DNA of 64,000 nucleotides from contig JANEZZ010002659.1 in assembly GCA_026122225.1 (NCBI GenBank), positions 186,001 through 250,000 on the forward strand, in the 5' to 3' direction. Below are positions 9,921-20,833 of this stretch, piece by piece. Numbering within the stretch: position 1 is the stretch's first letter; every line of letters begins with the position of its first letter. Source of the DNA: Heloderma charlesbogerti (lineage: Eukaryota > Chordata > Lepidosauria > Squamata > Helodermatidae). The position numbers and the translations under genes are program-made. The notes under the pieces are model-generated. The model was not told the DNA's origin. It searched no databases and saw only the letters and a program-made list of their open reading frames with translations.

Positions 9921-11101
9921 GTCTGCTAGCCCTAAGTGCCTCCATGACAGAAGAGCACCACCTGGCTTTTTCCGGTGCTTAGGCGCCACCCGTGCAGCTG
10001 GCCAGAAAGGGTATTGCAGATTGCTATGACAGCAGTTGTCAGGTGGTGGCCCAGGTGGCCAAAAGGGTTTCACCTAGCCCGGAAAAGCCTCAGACTGCCT
10101 GGGTCCGCTTGTGTGTCGCCCCATGTGCTGCCGACCTGGTGGCAACCAGGCTTCAGGCTTCCTTCTTGGACTCGTCATATTCCACCAGGCCTGGCTAACT
10201 TGACACCATAATGACGTGGGCGGGCCGCTTCTTGCAGGTTTAACATAGGAAAGCTGCAACAGAACCAGGGCCATGAAGTTGTTCTCCATCTGCTGCCCAT
10301 TCCTCACTGCAGCCCTTGTTTTGACCCTTGCTTGCTACTCCCCAAAGGGTTTTCTCTCCTCCATTAGGAGGACCATGCGGGCTGCTCCTGCCATCTTCTG
10401 TCAGATGTTCCTTGTGGTTCATTACATGGAAAGCCCTGAATGCAAAGTTTCTGCAATCAATAATGCAGATGAGCAATGGGAAAGGAAGTGTCAGGAAGGA
10501 TATCTTTCAACCGGCATGTACCCTACTTCACCAACAGAATGATGACTGAGCTCGTACATCCAAACTCCCCCAGTATTTCCTGCTGAAATTTGGGACCTTT
10601 GGTCAATATGGCGCCAGGAGAAGCCAAACCGTCTTAGGGACAAGTCACACATTTCATTCGTATGATTTTTTTTAAAAAGGCATGCCTGAATGAGACAACC
10701 CACACCTTTGGGGAAAAGCGTATCATACAAGGACACTTGCACTGCAAATTGCTGTCAAATGTCCGCTCGGCCGGGAGCCCGGGTCCCTGCTATTTAATGT
10801 GGATAAAAGGTTATCCATCCCCTGAAAAAGGTTGGCCAGTTTTTCCCTAAGCAATGGGGCAGATTGCTCCAGAAATACCTGGGAACCAAAAAGGTTGAGT
10901 TACAGTAGCCTAGATGGTCAACTACGTCTCACACAGTGCGTAGTCAAGCTATGGAATTCAGTACCGCAAGATGGATGGCTTGAGAACGGGATAAATTGGT
11001 AGGGAACAGGACAGCAATTCACAGAGGCTGAGACAATCAATGGCTACTAGTCACGAGAGCTATATGTTGCTTCCAGTATCAGAGGCAAAATGCCTCTGAA
11101 T
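9921..11101. other. Unassigned sequence
   Basis: Nothing certain is seen. The text around 10430-10480 ('gcaatcaataatgcagatga') has a weak conserved-element texture. An imperfect match to a LINE phrase ('tatggaattcagtaccgcaa') near 10951 may be a small CR1-like remnant. Confidence 0.35.
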
Positions 11102-11525
11102 TAGGGATGTCTGTCATTTGCAGGCCCAGCCTTTTGGGGGCCTGACGGATTTCCGCTGCCCACCTGGCTTGGCTTGCATTTGTGAGCCAAGCCGCAAATG
11201 TTTCCCGAAATCCAGGAACTATTTTCATGGGGGTTGGGGGAGAGTAAAAAGAAAGTTGCACAAATTGCAGCCAGAATTTGCTTAATTTGCACACATTCTG
11301 GGTGGAATTTGTGCAAATTAAGCAAATCACACACATTGCAGCCACAATTTGCACAACTTTCTATTTATGGGGAAAAAACAGAAAATCCACAAGCTGGCCC
11401 AACTTGATGCAGATTGAGTCAGGCCAGCTTGCGGGGAAGTAAGTCAAAGTCCAGGGGGCTGAGCTGATGAAAGCTCAGTGAGCTCCACCACCCTTCCCCC
11501 TGGGTGGATTCCTCTGACATCCCTA
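11102..11525. mobile_element. hAT-like MITE, related family Q1 (424 bp)
   Basis: Termini are TAGGGATGTCTG and CTGACATCCCTA. The flanks ctctgaat and ttctaaat match at six of eight positions. The interior carries a long imperfect foldback with 'gcacaaatt'/'aatttgtgc' and 'gcttaatttgcac'/'gtgcaaattaagc' arms. It shares ends with family P but none of its hairpins. Confidence 0.65.
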
Positions 11526-11644
11526 TTCTAAATACCATGTATCATTATTATTTGTTACATTTCTATAGTGCCCCATAGCCAAAGCCTTCTAGGCAGTAGC
11601 TTGGGAATATGTGTGCAAGTGTGCTATTGCCCTCTTCTCTTGCT

Positions 11645-11766
11645 TGTGGGTTTCCCACTGGGGAATCTAGTTGGCCACTGTGGGAACAGAATGCCGGATG
11701 AGATAGATGGGCCCTTTAGATGGCTTGGATTACAACTCCCAGAAGCCTCCAGTCAGCAACTGTAGG
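11645..11766 (+). mobile_element. LINE 3'-tail fragment plus family N fragment
   Basis: 'ttggccactgtgggaacaga' with 'gatgggccctttaga' is the 3' end of the CR1/L2-like LINE. It is followed by 'ggattacaactcccagaagc', a family N MITE arm. Confidence 0.5.
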
Positions 11767-13064
11767 ACATGAGGTTGGGTGAGACTGAGACAGACCTTTG
11801 GTCTAAGACCGCAAAATCAGGTGAGGGCCCTTCAACAGTCCAGGCAGCTTCTCCAGGAGGGTTGGAGTTACCTGATGGAACATGGATTTACTGGTTGGAC
11901 ACATTGGATTCTGGCTGGCTGGCAAAGTCTCCATATGTAGCCTCTTTCCAATTTTTCTCTGCTGTGTGCCATTTTAGTCCTAAACCATTACTTCCCAGGA
12001 TGCCTCTGCACACTATACAGGGAGAGTCTATTTCCTTTCTAGACATTCAAGCAGAGGAAGATTCTGGGATCCTCTAAAATGACTACATTACCCTCTTTGT
12101 GGAGAAAAAGGTGAGGGGGATATGCACCTTAAGTACAGAAATAAGACACACACCCTTGAATAATGGTCTGCTAGAGTACTTAACAGAGCCTAACTGAAAT
12201 ATTGCAAAAGGTTTTAGCACCACCACCAACTATGAAATGCATCCCTCTATTTTGACAATTGTTCTGGAAGGCTTGTGAAACAGTCTGAAAATGTTTGCCC
12301 ATTCAGAGTAAGGGATGAAAGCATTCCCTTCATTGTGAATTGGTCTGATGACACCACCATCAAATACCAGATCAGATAGGCTCCCTGATAACATCAAAAA
12401 GTCAATCTGAAGTGAAGGTAATGCTTTGCACCGTCACTTGGAATTGGCTGTGTGATGTCAACACACCACTTTGCAATCCCTTGATTGGCTGGAATTGCCT
12501 CCGGAAGAAGCCTGTTGGAGTTGTTTTAAATGACAAGAAAGAAGTAGATTGGGGAAAGAAGTAGCTGTGAACAGGCAGTGAACAGCAGGCAAAGGAGGCA
12601 GGTAGATTGCAAAAGTGCCCCTCCCCATCCCTTTTCTCCCAAAGTGTTCGTAGACCACAAAAAAAACAAAAAACCTTGGCACAGCCCTATTATCTCATGA
12701 TGACTGTGCTGTGACTGTCTTTGTTTACTGGAATATATAGGCTTTAAGTTCTCCCTGTGGTTTAAACCCTCTCCATGTCCACGCTGTTCTGTGTCTTAGA
12801 AACTTTTCAGGCACATTGAATGCTTTTGTAAGGTATCAACAGCTCCACCTTGTGGTGGAAGGACAAGATGCACTTCAAAACCGGGCAGCATGTTAGTCTA
12901 TTACAGGGGCTTCCTTCTTTTTTGGAGCAACTTTGGTGGTCCTTGGAAGCTTATTAGAGGTCCTTCAATGAGAATATTAAAAATGGTTGACCCAATTCCT
13001 CAAAAGACAGCGTGCCCTCTCCTACCAATTTCCCTCTGCCCTGTGCAAAGACAAGGAAGCACTG
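11767..13064. other. Unassigned single-copy sequence
   Basis: I see no repeat family, RNA or gene. The text includes many CATCA/TGATG words but no clear structure. Confidence 0.4.
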
Positions 13065-13185
13065 AATATGCCTTGAACTGCATCTCCCATCATCCCCCCC
13101 ATTGGCTATGCTGGCTAGGGGTGAAGGGAGTTGTAGTTCAGCATCTTCTGGAGGGCCACAAGCTGTCTGCCCCTGCAATAGGTCC
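13065..13185. mobile_element. hAT-like MITE family N copy
   Basis: The arms 'tgaactgcatctcccatcat' and 'gggagttgtagttcagcatc' are inverted around 'tggctatgctggctagggg'. This is the palindromic core of family N. Confidence 0.7.
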
Positions 13186-14138
13186 TCAGCAGACCAAGTC
13201 TATGTAAAAAGGGTTCTCTCGAGTCAGAAAACTTGAAAACCACATCTCTATTATTGCAAAATGTCCATGAAATAATATTTGTATTAGGAGTGACCAGTGT
13301 TTGTAATGCACCACATGAGATTTGGGGCCATACAGAACTCTTCTTCAGCGTGACGGTTCGAGATGAAAGGGGGAAATTGCTCGTTCTCAGCTAAGGCATG
13401 ATGGCTTCCAGCTCTTGAGTATGGATTGTTCCAGTCTTGAGACTGCGGAGGGGTTTCCTGCAGATGTCATTCAGTTACAGTCTCAGGTCTCCCAGGTGCA
13501 TGCTGGGGCAAAGAGGCCATGGGAACTTCCCCCCTGGAAATATAATATGCTGTATTTCAGCAGGAGCCAGTCTCACTGGAGACTGTTTCCCAAGCCAAGA
13601 CTGAAGCAAGAGGCAGTGCCCACTTCAGTGGCCAGCTGTGTAGGCCCAACTGCCCTGCGAGACAGAGTAAGAAGACTGTCAAGATTCCCTTATCCCCCAC
13701 TTCACTTCAATGCCCAAACTTCAGTCTACAGCTTCAGTCCATTACTTCCTTCACAGGGTCATACAGATGCAAATTCTTAGAGAAACTCTCTGTCTACAAG
13801 GAATGCCTTCAGGGGATCCAAATGGGTTGCCCACTGTTTGAAGAGGGAAGTGGTCTCACTAGCCTAACGTAAGGTGGGGAGGTCCCTCTCTTCTCGTGAG
13901 GCCTCTAAGTGCAGCCTCTCACACAAGGCCAATCAGGTAGACCGTCTACGTTCCACCCCTGCCTTCTCTCTCTTTGCTCTGCACCTGCGCCTGGCATCTG
14001 TTAGGTCAATCTCCTGTTCACTGCCTCTCATGGGGGGGGGTGAGGAGGGACCCTCAAGCTCAGCCATCTGTACATTTGCAACCTGAGAAGCAGGCCTATT
14101 CGTATCTGGACTAGCCTGGGAAAACACCTCCCCATGTC
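13186..14138. other. Unassigned sequence
   Basis: No gene or repeat family is recognised. Confidence 0.4.
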
Positions 14139-14766
14139 TAGGGGTGTATGAAACCCCACTTACCTGCGTCCACGGGGGGTCCACCGGGGGGGAGGCAATC
14201 TGTTCCTCCCACCAGAATCCTCAACAGGGGAGGAGATGATCTGTTCCTCCCACCCCAGAAGCCTCCCTGGCTGGCTCCGCTCCGTGGCAAGTCCGCAGAG
14301 CTGCTGGCAAGGGCCGCCCACTGTAGCCTGACTTCTGGCCGCGGCCAGGCTGCAGCTGCAAATGGCATCCCGCATAGGGGACACCATTTACATCCCTGCT
14401 TTGCCGTGATAGGCTATGTAAGGATTTACGTAGCCTATCACAGCAAAAAGGGATGCACGCAAATGGCATAGCAGATGCCATTTGCGTCCTTCCTTTTGGC
14501 TGTGATAGGCTATGTAAAACTTTACATAGCCTATCACGGCCAAAGGGAGGCATGCCAATGGCCACAGCCCAGCCATTTGCGGCTGCAGCCCAGATGGCAG
14601 CCAGCAGTGGCTGGATCCAGACCCGCCGAAGGCAGGTAGGATCCAGTCCATGCAGATTTCATGGGGTGGCAGGGGGGATTGCTCCGTCCGCCACGGACTC
14701 TGGGGGGCCAGATTCCAAAGACTCTGGCCTCACTGGAGTCCGTGGCGGAATTCTCCACCATCCCTA
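14139..14766 (+). mobile_element. hAT-like MITE family P, copy 2 (628 bp)
   Basis: Termini are TAGGGGTGTATGAA and CACCATCCCTA, flanked by an exact 8-bp duplication CCCATGTC (14131-14138 and 14767-14774). The interior holds alternating stems: 'aaatggcatcc' pairs, then 'gataggctatgtaa'/'ttacgtagcctatc' (14409-14440), then a second such hairpin (14503-14537). An outward AGGTAAGT lies near the left end (antisense of 'acttacct', 14158-14165). Confidence 0.9.
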
Positions 14767-14991
14767 CCCATGTCTGATGGTTCTCCTTCAGAATCTGAGC
14801 TACTATTCCACTCCCTGCACTCAGAAACACCCCAACAAAGACAGGGCCAACAAAGATGCCATCACAAAAGGCTTTTGGAAATAGGCCAAGAGCTGCAGGT
14901 TGCCAACCCTAGGATTAGATGAAGCTTTGGCCTCCTGGCTCAGCAACACCCTCCTTATGTTCTTAAGAGCATCAGTTGCCATTGGGGGTGG
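14767..14991. other. Unassigned sequence
   Basis: No feature is recognised apart from a possible LINE tail remnant ('ccttatgttcttaagagc', 14953-14970). Confidence 0.4.
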
Positions 14992-15166
14992 GGGCATGGC
15001 ACAGTGGCAGAGCCCCTGTTGTGCATGCAGGAGGTCTCAATTTCGATCTGTGGCTTCTGCAGGTAGGGCAGGAAAATCTCCCACCTGAAACCCTGGACAG
15101 CCACTGCAAATCAGTGTCAATGGACCAATGGACTGACTCAGTAGAAAGCAGTTTCCTACATCCCTA
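14992..15166 (+). mobile_element. tRNA-derived SINE, second family
   Basis: The head 'ggcatggcacagtggcagag' carries box A-like text and 'gatct' box B remnants. The body has 'gcaggtagggcagg', 'gaaaccctggacagcc' and 'ctgactcagtagaaagcag'. Other copies lie at 18498-20548 (interrupted), 32303-32483 and, in reverse, 34391-34572 and 39233-39424. Confidence 0.75.
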
Positions 15167-15512
15167 TGTATATCTCATAATAACCAGAAATATGGATCAT
15201 CCTGAGGAATAATCCCAGTGGCCTTAAACCAAGAAGGCGGGCAGCACAACTAGCCAGAAGATGGAAACTGGACCAGTGGCCTGTGCAGCTGAACATGTAG
15301 CTGCTAGTACTGAGCCAAAGGTTCACCCTGCTGAGACCTCCAGAGCAAAAGCGGGTGTGGATGGAACATCCCTCCAGAGCAAAATGAGGAAGCAAGAATT
15401 GTCCTTTAAAAAAAGGAAAAACCAAAAACCAAATTTTGCCTTTAAAGCACTTGATCTGCCTCAAAAGGGCCAAATCAGATCACAGTGCAGAAACAGGAGA
15501 GTCAACAGATTG

Positions 15513-15719
15513 CAGTGGCGGCTGGAGGGGTGGTGATTCCATTCACGGCTTAAGTTACAACCAGCCAAAACTCTAAAGGTGCTTTCCAAAGTGCTGAACC
15601 ATTTGGGGGATAAGGTTCAGCACCTTGGACAGCACCTTTAGAGCTTTGGCTGGTGGTGACTAAAACAAAACAGAGTGGAATTGCCGCCCCTCCAGAACCG
15701 GAATCACCAGCCACCCCTG
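15513..15719. mobile_element. hAT-like MITE family V copy (207 bp)
   Basis: Termini are CAGTGGCGGCTGG and CCAGCCACCCCTG. The interior is a palindrome of 'aaggtgctttccaaagtgct' against 'aggttcagcaccttggacag'. Flanks acagattg and ctggattg agree at five of eight positions, all in the 3' part. The CAGTG start fits YARNG. Confidence 0.7.
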
Positions 15720-16845
15720 CTGGATTGCCTATGTACTGTAGGTGCTGCCGGGGCTGGGGGGACCTGCAGGCCCACCTCTGTTGCTTGCCTTGGGCCCCCT
15801 GGGAATTAACGGCTGGGTCTGGAAGCTACAACAGAAAAAAAAGGAGTGCTGCTGCAGCATGAAAGCATAAAGAAGCAGAGAAAGAGGCACAGCTTTAAAA
15901 TGGAACTGGGAAAATGAATCTTATACAATCGTCAAATGGCCTTATAAAGTGTGTTCCAGTAAAGACTTTTAACAGAGATGCAAGGATACCTTTTAGCCAG
16001 AATAGAAAACCTATGTTCTTGTGCCACTGAATAAGGTCTTTGCTGAAACACGGGCATTTTATACGGGCATTTTATAAAATTCATTTTTTCTAGAGCCATT
16101 TTGAGACTTCACCTCTTCCTTTCCTTCCTCCCTTTCAGTCCAGGAGCCTCCATTTAAATTTCCCATAATACCCCAGAACAAAACTATGACAGGTGCATTG
16201 TGGGAAATTAGAATGGTGGCTTCCAACCCAGGTGTCTGGTGATGCCTGCTATTTCCATCAGGTAAGCCACTTGTGACATAGGAAGGGTCTCCTCAAACCT
16301 AGAACTGGACCTGCCCTTCCTTCAGGCCCCAGACCAATGATCAAACTCCAGCCATCACCGAACCCACCCACCCCCGCCCCCGAAGCAGTCAGTCAAATTT
16401 GTCAGTCAGTCAGTAGATTAGTGATGAAGTGAAGGATTTTTTTTTCCCCCAGCAAGTTCTTCTTACTCCTGAGGAGACTCTCTCCTGCCCCCTCCCTAGT
16501 AGCTACAACTTACCTATTACAGGTGAGACCTCTAGGAGAGATGCCATGATGAGAAAGGGAGCGGGAACTTTATAGCCCATGAACAAGGCTGTGAAACTAG
16601 GATGGTATCTCAACTCTAGCACAGATGCAGAGCATGCTGTACTTATTTTTCACTGCAATGGGTGACTGGATTTGTGAGACCCAGAGTTCACCCCACCACC
16701 TCTCCAGTCACAAGAGTTCTGGCCCTGCTAATATCTGAATGAACTCTCTGGTACTATTTGCCAATCTAGGATGAAGAAGGCAAGGACAGACTCAACTGAC
16801 TGACAGTGGAGAGGCATTTTCCCCTGAGTCCAGAAAAGAGTTATG
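15720..16845. other. Unassigned sequence with one small hairpin
   Basis: A hairpin at about 16145-16225 ('atttcccataatacccc' against 'tgcattgtgggaaat') may be an old MITE. Nothing else is recognised. Confidence 0.4.
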
Positions 16846-16924
16846 GCTGCAATCCTACACCCACTTACGTGGGAGTAAGCCCCACGGAACTCAATGGGAC
16901 TTACTTCTGAGCAGACATGTATAG
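16846..16924. mobile_element. Palindromic MITE remnant
   Basis: 'acttacgtgggagtaagccc' and the inverse 'caatgggacttacttctgag' form the short palindrome seen also at 63920-64000, a dispersed amniote-type MITE core. Confidence 0.6.
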
Positions 16925-17059
16925 CACTGCTCGTTGATGTGAGAAATACTGAAGGCAATTTAAAACACACAAGCGGGGGGGGGGAGAGAGAGAGAGAAAG
17001 TAAACAACAGCAACTTATGTTCTGCACTTTTAGCATGAATTTGCAGATTCCTTAGGAGG

Positions 17060-17560
17060 CTAGGAACAGGAGAAATGGTGACAGAAGTTTGACTTAAAGG
17101 GTTGCCTGCAGTGTTTCCTTTTTAAACCCTCAGTTGATCCAAAGGCAGCATCATTCCCCCACCTTAACATCCTTTCAAACTCCCATCCAAAAAGAGCGAG
17201 TGAAATAACTGGTGTGATTGCCCCCCGCCCGCTTCCTCCCTGCACCCTTTCTCCATTTCCAGAACAGTTGCTTCTAAAGCTGCAAATGTCAAGTTTGGAG
17301 ATTCTACCCAATATTAATCAGGATGCTTTGTTACAAAAATGCCTCCCCCCACCCCCGAATACATCTGAGGAACACCTCCGGACAACAACCCTCTCTTCAA
17401 AGAACGGCGAAGAACAGAGCCTACGATCACCCAATCTTTTTCCCTCCCCACTCAGTAAAGATAATTGTATCTTGTCAGGTATGAGAGCACCTGAACAAAA
17501 ATATGTATTCATCGTGGAGGCATTCATCCCCATGAGAGTGTGGGATTTCTTTGGGGGTGA
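17060..17560. promoter_or_regulatory. Candidate conserved non-coding element
   Basis: Single-copy stretch with 'ttctacccaatattaatcag', GTAAAGATAATTG and 'tgttacaaaaatg'. No repeat or coding signature is visible. Conservation is inferred from texture. Confidence 0.35.
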
Positions 17561-17713
17561 ACTTTGTTGAAAAGGGGCTTGCTTTTAATTAAGAGGGTTT
17601 GGGAAGCAAAGCAAAGAATCACATCTTGCCCAGGGACTGGCTCACGTGTGCACAGCCCTCACTTGAGCACTGTGACCAGTGCCAGCTCCAGGTTTCTGAG
17701 GGCCTTTGGGCAA

Positions 17714-17926
17714 GAGGCAGTGTGGTGTAGTGGCTACAGTGTTGGACTGGGAGTTGGGAGATCCGGGTTGTAGTCCCTACTCAGCCATGGAAGCTCATTG
17801 GGCAACTTTGGGCCAGTCACAGACTCTCAGCCCAACCCACCTCACAGGGTTGTTGTTGTGAGGATAAAATGGAGAGGAGGATTGTGTATACCGCCTTGGG
17901 TTCCCCAAGCAGGGATATAAACGTAA

Positions 17927-17969
<43 letters not shown>
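17714..17969 (+). mobile_element. Sauria-type SINE
   Basis: 'gaggcagtgtggtgtagtgg' head, 'gatccgggttgtagtccct' box B, 'cacagggttgttgttgtgag' central domain and a 3' tail of about eleven AAATA/TAAA units. Confidence 0.9.
17925..17969. repeat. (AAAT)n tail array
   Basis: Perfect AAAT tandem repeat forming the tail of the SINE. Confidence 0.9.
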
Positions 17970-18334
17970 GTAGGGGACCCTCCATAGGCCCCGTCCCTTC
18001 TCACCACCATTGTTACCAGCAGCTTTTGCTCCTCTCCTCTTCCTCATCATTGCTTCTGCTTGCTTGCTTGACAGGCAGAGAGCCAGGGAGCAAGGAGGCC
18101 GCAGCATCTCCTGATCCCCCTTCTCACCACCGCCGTCGTCTGGGACAGAGTGACAGGCGGATGAACAAGCCAGCTGCGGTGGTGAAGAGGAGGAGCAAGT
18201 CCAGGGGGCTCTTGTCAGTGGGACCCTGCTGGGGTCTGGGCCCTTGACAGGTGCCCAACCATGCCTACCCTTGACACCAGACCTGTCAGCAGCTAATATC
18301 CCCTTAAATACCATTTCAAGTTATGTTCAAATGG

Positions 18335-18430
18335 TGCCAGGGCTCCAGGTTTTGGAGGTCCCTTGGTCAAGACACCCTCCATGGGCCCTTGGCAGGTGCC
18401 CAACCATGCCTACCTTGGCGCCGGCCCTGA
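18335..18430. mobile_element. Possible hAT-like MITE remnant
   Basis: 'ccagggctccaggttttgg' to 'ttggcgccggccctg' forms an inverted-terminal pair and shares 'ggtgcccaaccatgcctacc' with 18247-18270. No target duplication was resolved. Confidence 0.4.
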
Positions 18431-18601
18431 CTGCAACACCAGAGCCTTTTTCAGATGACTTTCATCAGTGGGTTCAGAGGACCTCCCACATGCCATCTGG
18501 GGCTGGAGCTCAGTGGAAGCGCATGGGACGTGCATATAGAAGGTCCCAGGTTCAAGTCCCAGTCTCCCCAGGTAGGGTTGGGAAAGATTCCCATGTGAAA
18601 T

Positions 18602-20128
18602 TATGGAGGTTAGAGAATTCCACCATGGATCCCAGGGGGGCCAAATTCCAGTGAATTCGGTCTAGGGATATCAGAGAATTCCACCACGGATCTCAGGGAG
18701 GCCGAATGCCAGTGCATCGGCCCCCCAGAATTGGTGGCAGAATGGCCTGCCACACCCCCCCGCCACCCCTGGGACGAGACTTACCTGGGGCGGATCTTCT
18801 GGGCACCGGCGGCTCCGGCGGCGGCTCCGGCGGCGGGGCGGCAGCGGTGGCGGCCGGTCTTCCGACTGGCTGCTGCCGCCGCCATTTCCAGTTTAAAAAA
18901 AAAGATGACGTGATAGGCTACGTAAAGATTTATGTAGCCTATCACGGCTAGGTTTTTTTTTAAAAAAAACGTGATAGGCTACGTAAATGTTTACGTAACC
19001 TATCACGTCTGACTTAAAAAAAAAACCGCACGTACGCAAATGGCGGCGGCTACGGCCGCCGCCATTTGCATTCCTTATTTTGGCACGTCTTAGTCTACGT
19101 CAAGATTTACGTAGACTAAGACAGTGAAAATAAGGGGAACGCAAATAGCGTAGTGTCCGCTACGCTATTTGCATTCCCCTTATTTTCGCCGTCTTAGTCT
19201 ACGTAAATCTTGACGTAGACTAAGATGTGCCAAAATAGGGAACGCAAATGGCAGCGGCCATGGCCGCCATCATTTGCGTACACGCAATGTTGTTGTTGTT
19301 TTTTAAGTCAGACATGATAGGCTACGTAAACATTTACATAGCTTATCACGGCTGACTGCAGGGACGCAAACGGTGGCGGCTATGGCCGCCGCCATTTGCG
19401 TCCCTGCTAGCCAGCGGCCAGATGTCTGGCTGCTGGCGGAGCTGGCTGGTGGCTCCGCAGAATCCCTGCGGAGTGGAGCCGGCCGGCCAGGATTCCGGGG
19501 GGAGGGACGGAGCACCTCCCCCCCACCATCAACATAATCCGCAAACAGGTAAGTGACTTTTGTACATTCCTAATTCGGTCCCCCGGAATCCGTGGTGGAA
19601 CGGAGCCCCCTGCCCCTCCACCCTGTGAAAGCCCCGTGAAACGGAGCCTACCTGGCTGCGGCTCTGGCTCCAGCTCTGGCGGTGGTGGCGGCGGCTCCAG
19701 CCACTGCCAGGCTGCTGCGGCCACAAATGGCGGCCTTGTAGCGACTGCCATTTGCATCCCTACACCGGCCCATGATAGGCTATGTATATATTTACGCAGC
19801 CTATCACAGCTAAAGCAGGGATGCAAATGGCATCCCCTACGCCGTTTGCATTCCCGCTTTAGCCGTGATAGCCTACATAAATATTTACGTAGCCTATCAC
19901 GGGCTTGCGTAGGGATGCAAATGGCATCCCCTACGCAGGACGCCATTTGTGTCCATACCAGCCCAGCAGTGGCTGAAGGCCCTGCTGCGGGTTGGCCCAG
20001 CTGGCGGCTCTGCAGCCTGGCCATGGAGCGGAGCCAGCCTGGCAGGATTTGGGTGGGGAGGAACAGATCGCCTCCCTCCACCTGCAGAACCCAGCGGAGC
20101 CAGGTAAGCGGAGTTTCGTACACCCCTA
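18602..20128 (-). mobile_element. hAT-like MITE family P, copy 3 (host of copy 4)
   Basis: The left end is a slightly decayed TATGGAGGTTAGAGAATTCC and the right end is TTTCGTACACCCCTA. The flanks are an exact 8-bp duplication TGTGAAAT (18594-18601 and 20129-20136). Copy 4 sits inside at 18663-19572. Removing copy 4 and one duplication leaves about 609 bp. The interior after the nest holds three hairpins with 'gataggctatgtatatatt' and 'gatagcctacataaatattt' stems, separated by 'atgcaaatggcatccccta'-type stems (19720-19950). Confidence 0.88.
18663..19572 (-). mobile_element. hAT-like MITE family P, copy 4 (910 bp, nested)
   Basis: Termini are TAGGGATATCAGAGAATTCC and GACTTTTGTACATTCCTA, with an exact 8-bp duplication ATTCGGTC (18655-18662 and 19573-19580). 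The interior is an ordered set of about nine hairpins. Two GATAGGCTACG stems (18910-18945, 18969-19006) are followed by an AATGGCGGCGGC stem (19033-19070), a CTTAGTCTACG stem (19086-19122), an AATAGCGTAG stem (19134-19179), a second CTTAGTCTACG stem (19190-19227), a second AATGGC stem (19240-19279), another GATAGGCTACG stem (19315-19350) and a last AACGGTGGCGGC stem (19361-19407). The order is mirror-symmetric about 19156. AGGTAAGT faces outward at about 19547. Confidence 0.9.
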
Positions 20129-20181
20129 TGTGAAATCCTGGAGAGCAGGTGCCAGTCATTGTTGACAACACTGGGCTAGAT

Positions 20182-20508
20182 CAGGGGCACCAAACCTCAG
20201 GCCTGGGGGCCAAATCCAGGCTGCCAGGGGTCCCAATCCAGCCCTCTGGGGTTCCCCAGCAGGCTACACCCATTTCCCAGCTTTTCTGCAGTTTTTTCCC
20301 CATTCTAAAAGGCTGAAATGCCACTCCCAAGGCTTCATTCCTGGAAGTAAGAGCTTTGAGCTACAATACACTGGTATTTTTGCCCTGCCCCTTTTGCCAT
20401 TGCCCCACCCCTTCTGCTTTTGGCCTCACCCACCACTGGAATGCGGCCCTCGAGAGCTTCTCTGAAATGGCATTTGGCCCTCGGGCTGAAAGAGGCTCTG
20501 CACTCTGG
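20182..20508. mobile_element. hAT-like MITE, CAGGGGCACCAAACC family
   Basis: It starts CAGGGGCACCAAACCTCAGG, and its right end reads, inverted, CAGAGTGCAGAGCC. Flanks ggctagat (20174-20181) and ggcaagat (20509-20516) match at seven of eight positions. Inner arms 'gcctgggggccaaatcc' and 'ggcatttggccctcgggc' are inverted. Confidence 0.75.
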
Positions 20509-20591
20509 GGCAAGATGGATCCATGGTCTAACTCAGCAGAAAGCTGTATCCTATGCATTGGGGTTGGCCTTGTGGGGCCCTATAGGCTAGC

Positions 20592-20755
20592 CAGTGAAGG
20601 CCGGTGGCTCCAATGTGAGTGGGGTGGTGAATCCAATCTGCTTCCACACCTTGGATAGCTCCTTTAGAATTAGAGTTTAGAGTTCTGGCTGGTTCTGACT
20701 GAAACCCAGAGCGGATTCACAGCCCCGCTGACATCGGAGCCACCAGCCTCCCCTG
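20592..20755. mobile_element. hAT-like MITE family V copy (164 bp)
   Basis: Termini CAGTGAAGGCCGGTGGCTCC and GGAGCCACCAGCCTCCCCTG are flanked by aggctagc (20584-20591) and aggccagc (20756-20763), matching at seven of eight positions. Confidence 0.8.
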
Positions 20756-20833
20756 AGGCCAGCCATGCCCCTGCCACCAATATGCCCAGTGGCAACACTA
20801 CAGCATTGGCATATGGAGGAGGTCTATGCATGC

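Larger units (their letters stand above)
17671..18290. mobile_element. Possible hAT-like MITE split by a Sauria SINE
   Basis: 'cagtgccagctccaggtttc' (17671) and 'acaggtgcccaaccatgcc' (18247) recur in compact form at 18335-18430. The family looks like a CAGGGCCGGCNCCAGG-type hAT MITE. Termini and duplication are not clean, so this is tentative. Confidence 0.35.
18498..20548 (+). mobile_element. tRNA-derived SINE split by two hAT insertions
   Basis: SINE pieces lie at 18498-18601, 20137-20181 and 20517-20548 and join in order: 'agctcagtggaagcgcatgg', 'ggttcaagtcccag', 'ccatgtgaaat', then 'cctggagagcaggtgccag', 'ggctagat', then 'ggatccatggtctaactcag'. The two interruptions are hAT elements, each flanked by copies of the SINE's own 8-bp target. 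Confidence 0.8.

Noticed and set aside
18910..19407. Regularly spaced palindromic repeats resembling a CRISPR array
   Set aside because: The spacers are themselves palindromic repeats, the host is a vertebrate genome, and target duplications show it is the body of a transposon.
19407..20171. A 254-residue open frame on the minus strand
   Set aside because: It runs through the hairpins and ends of two nested family P MITEs. Its Pro/Gly/Arg-rich composition follows from the GC-rich stems, and similar frames appear wherever the family occurs.
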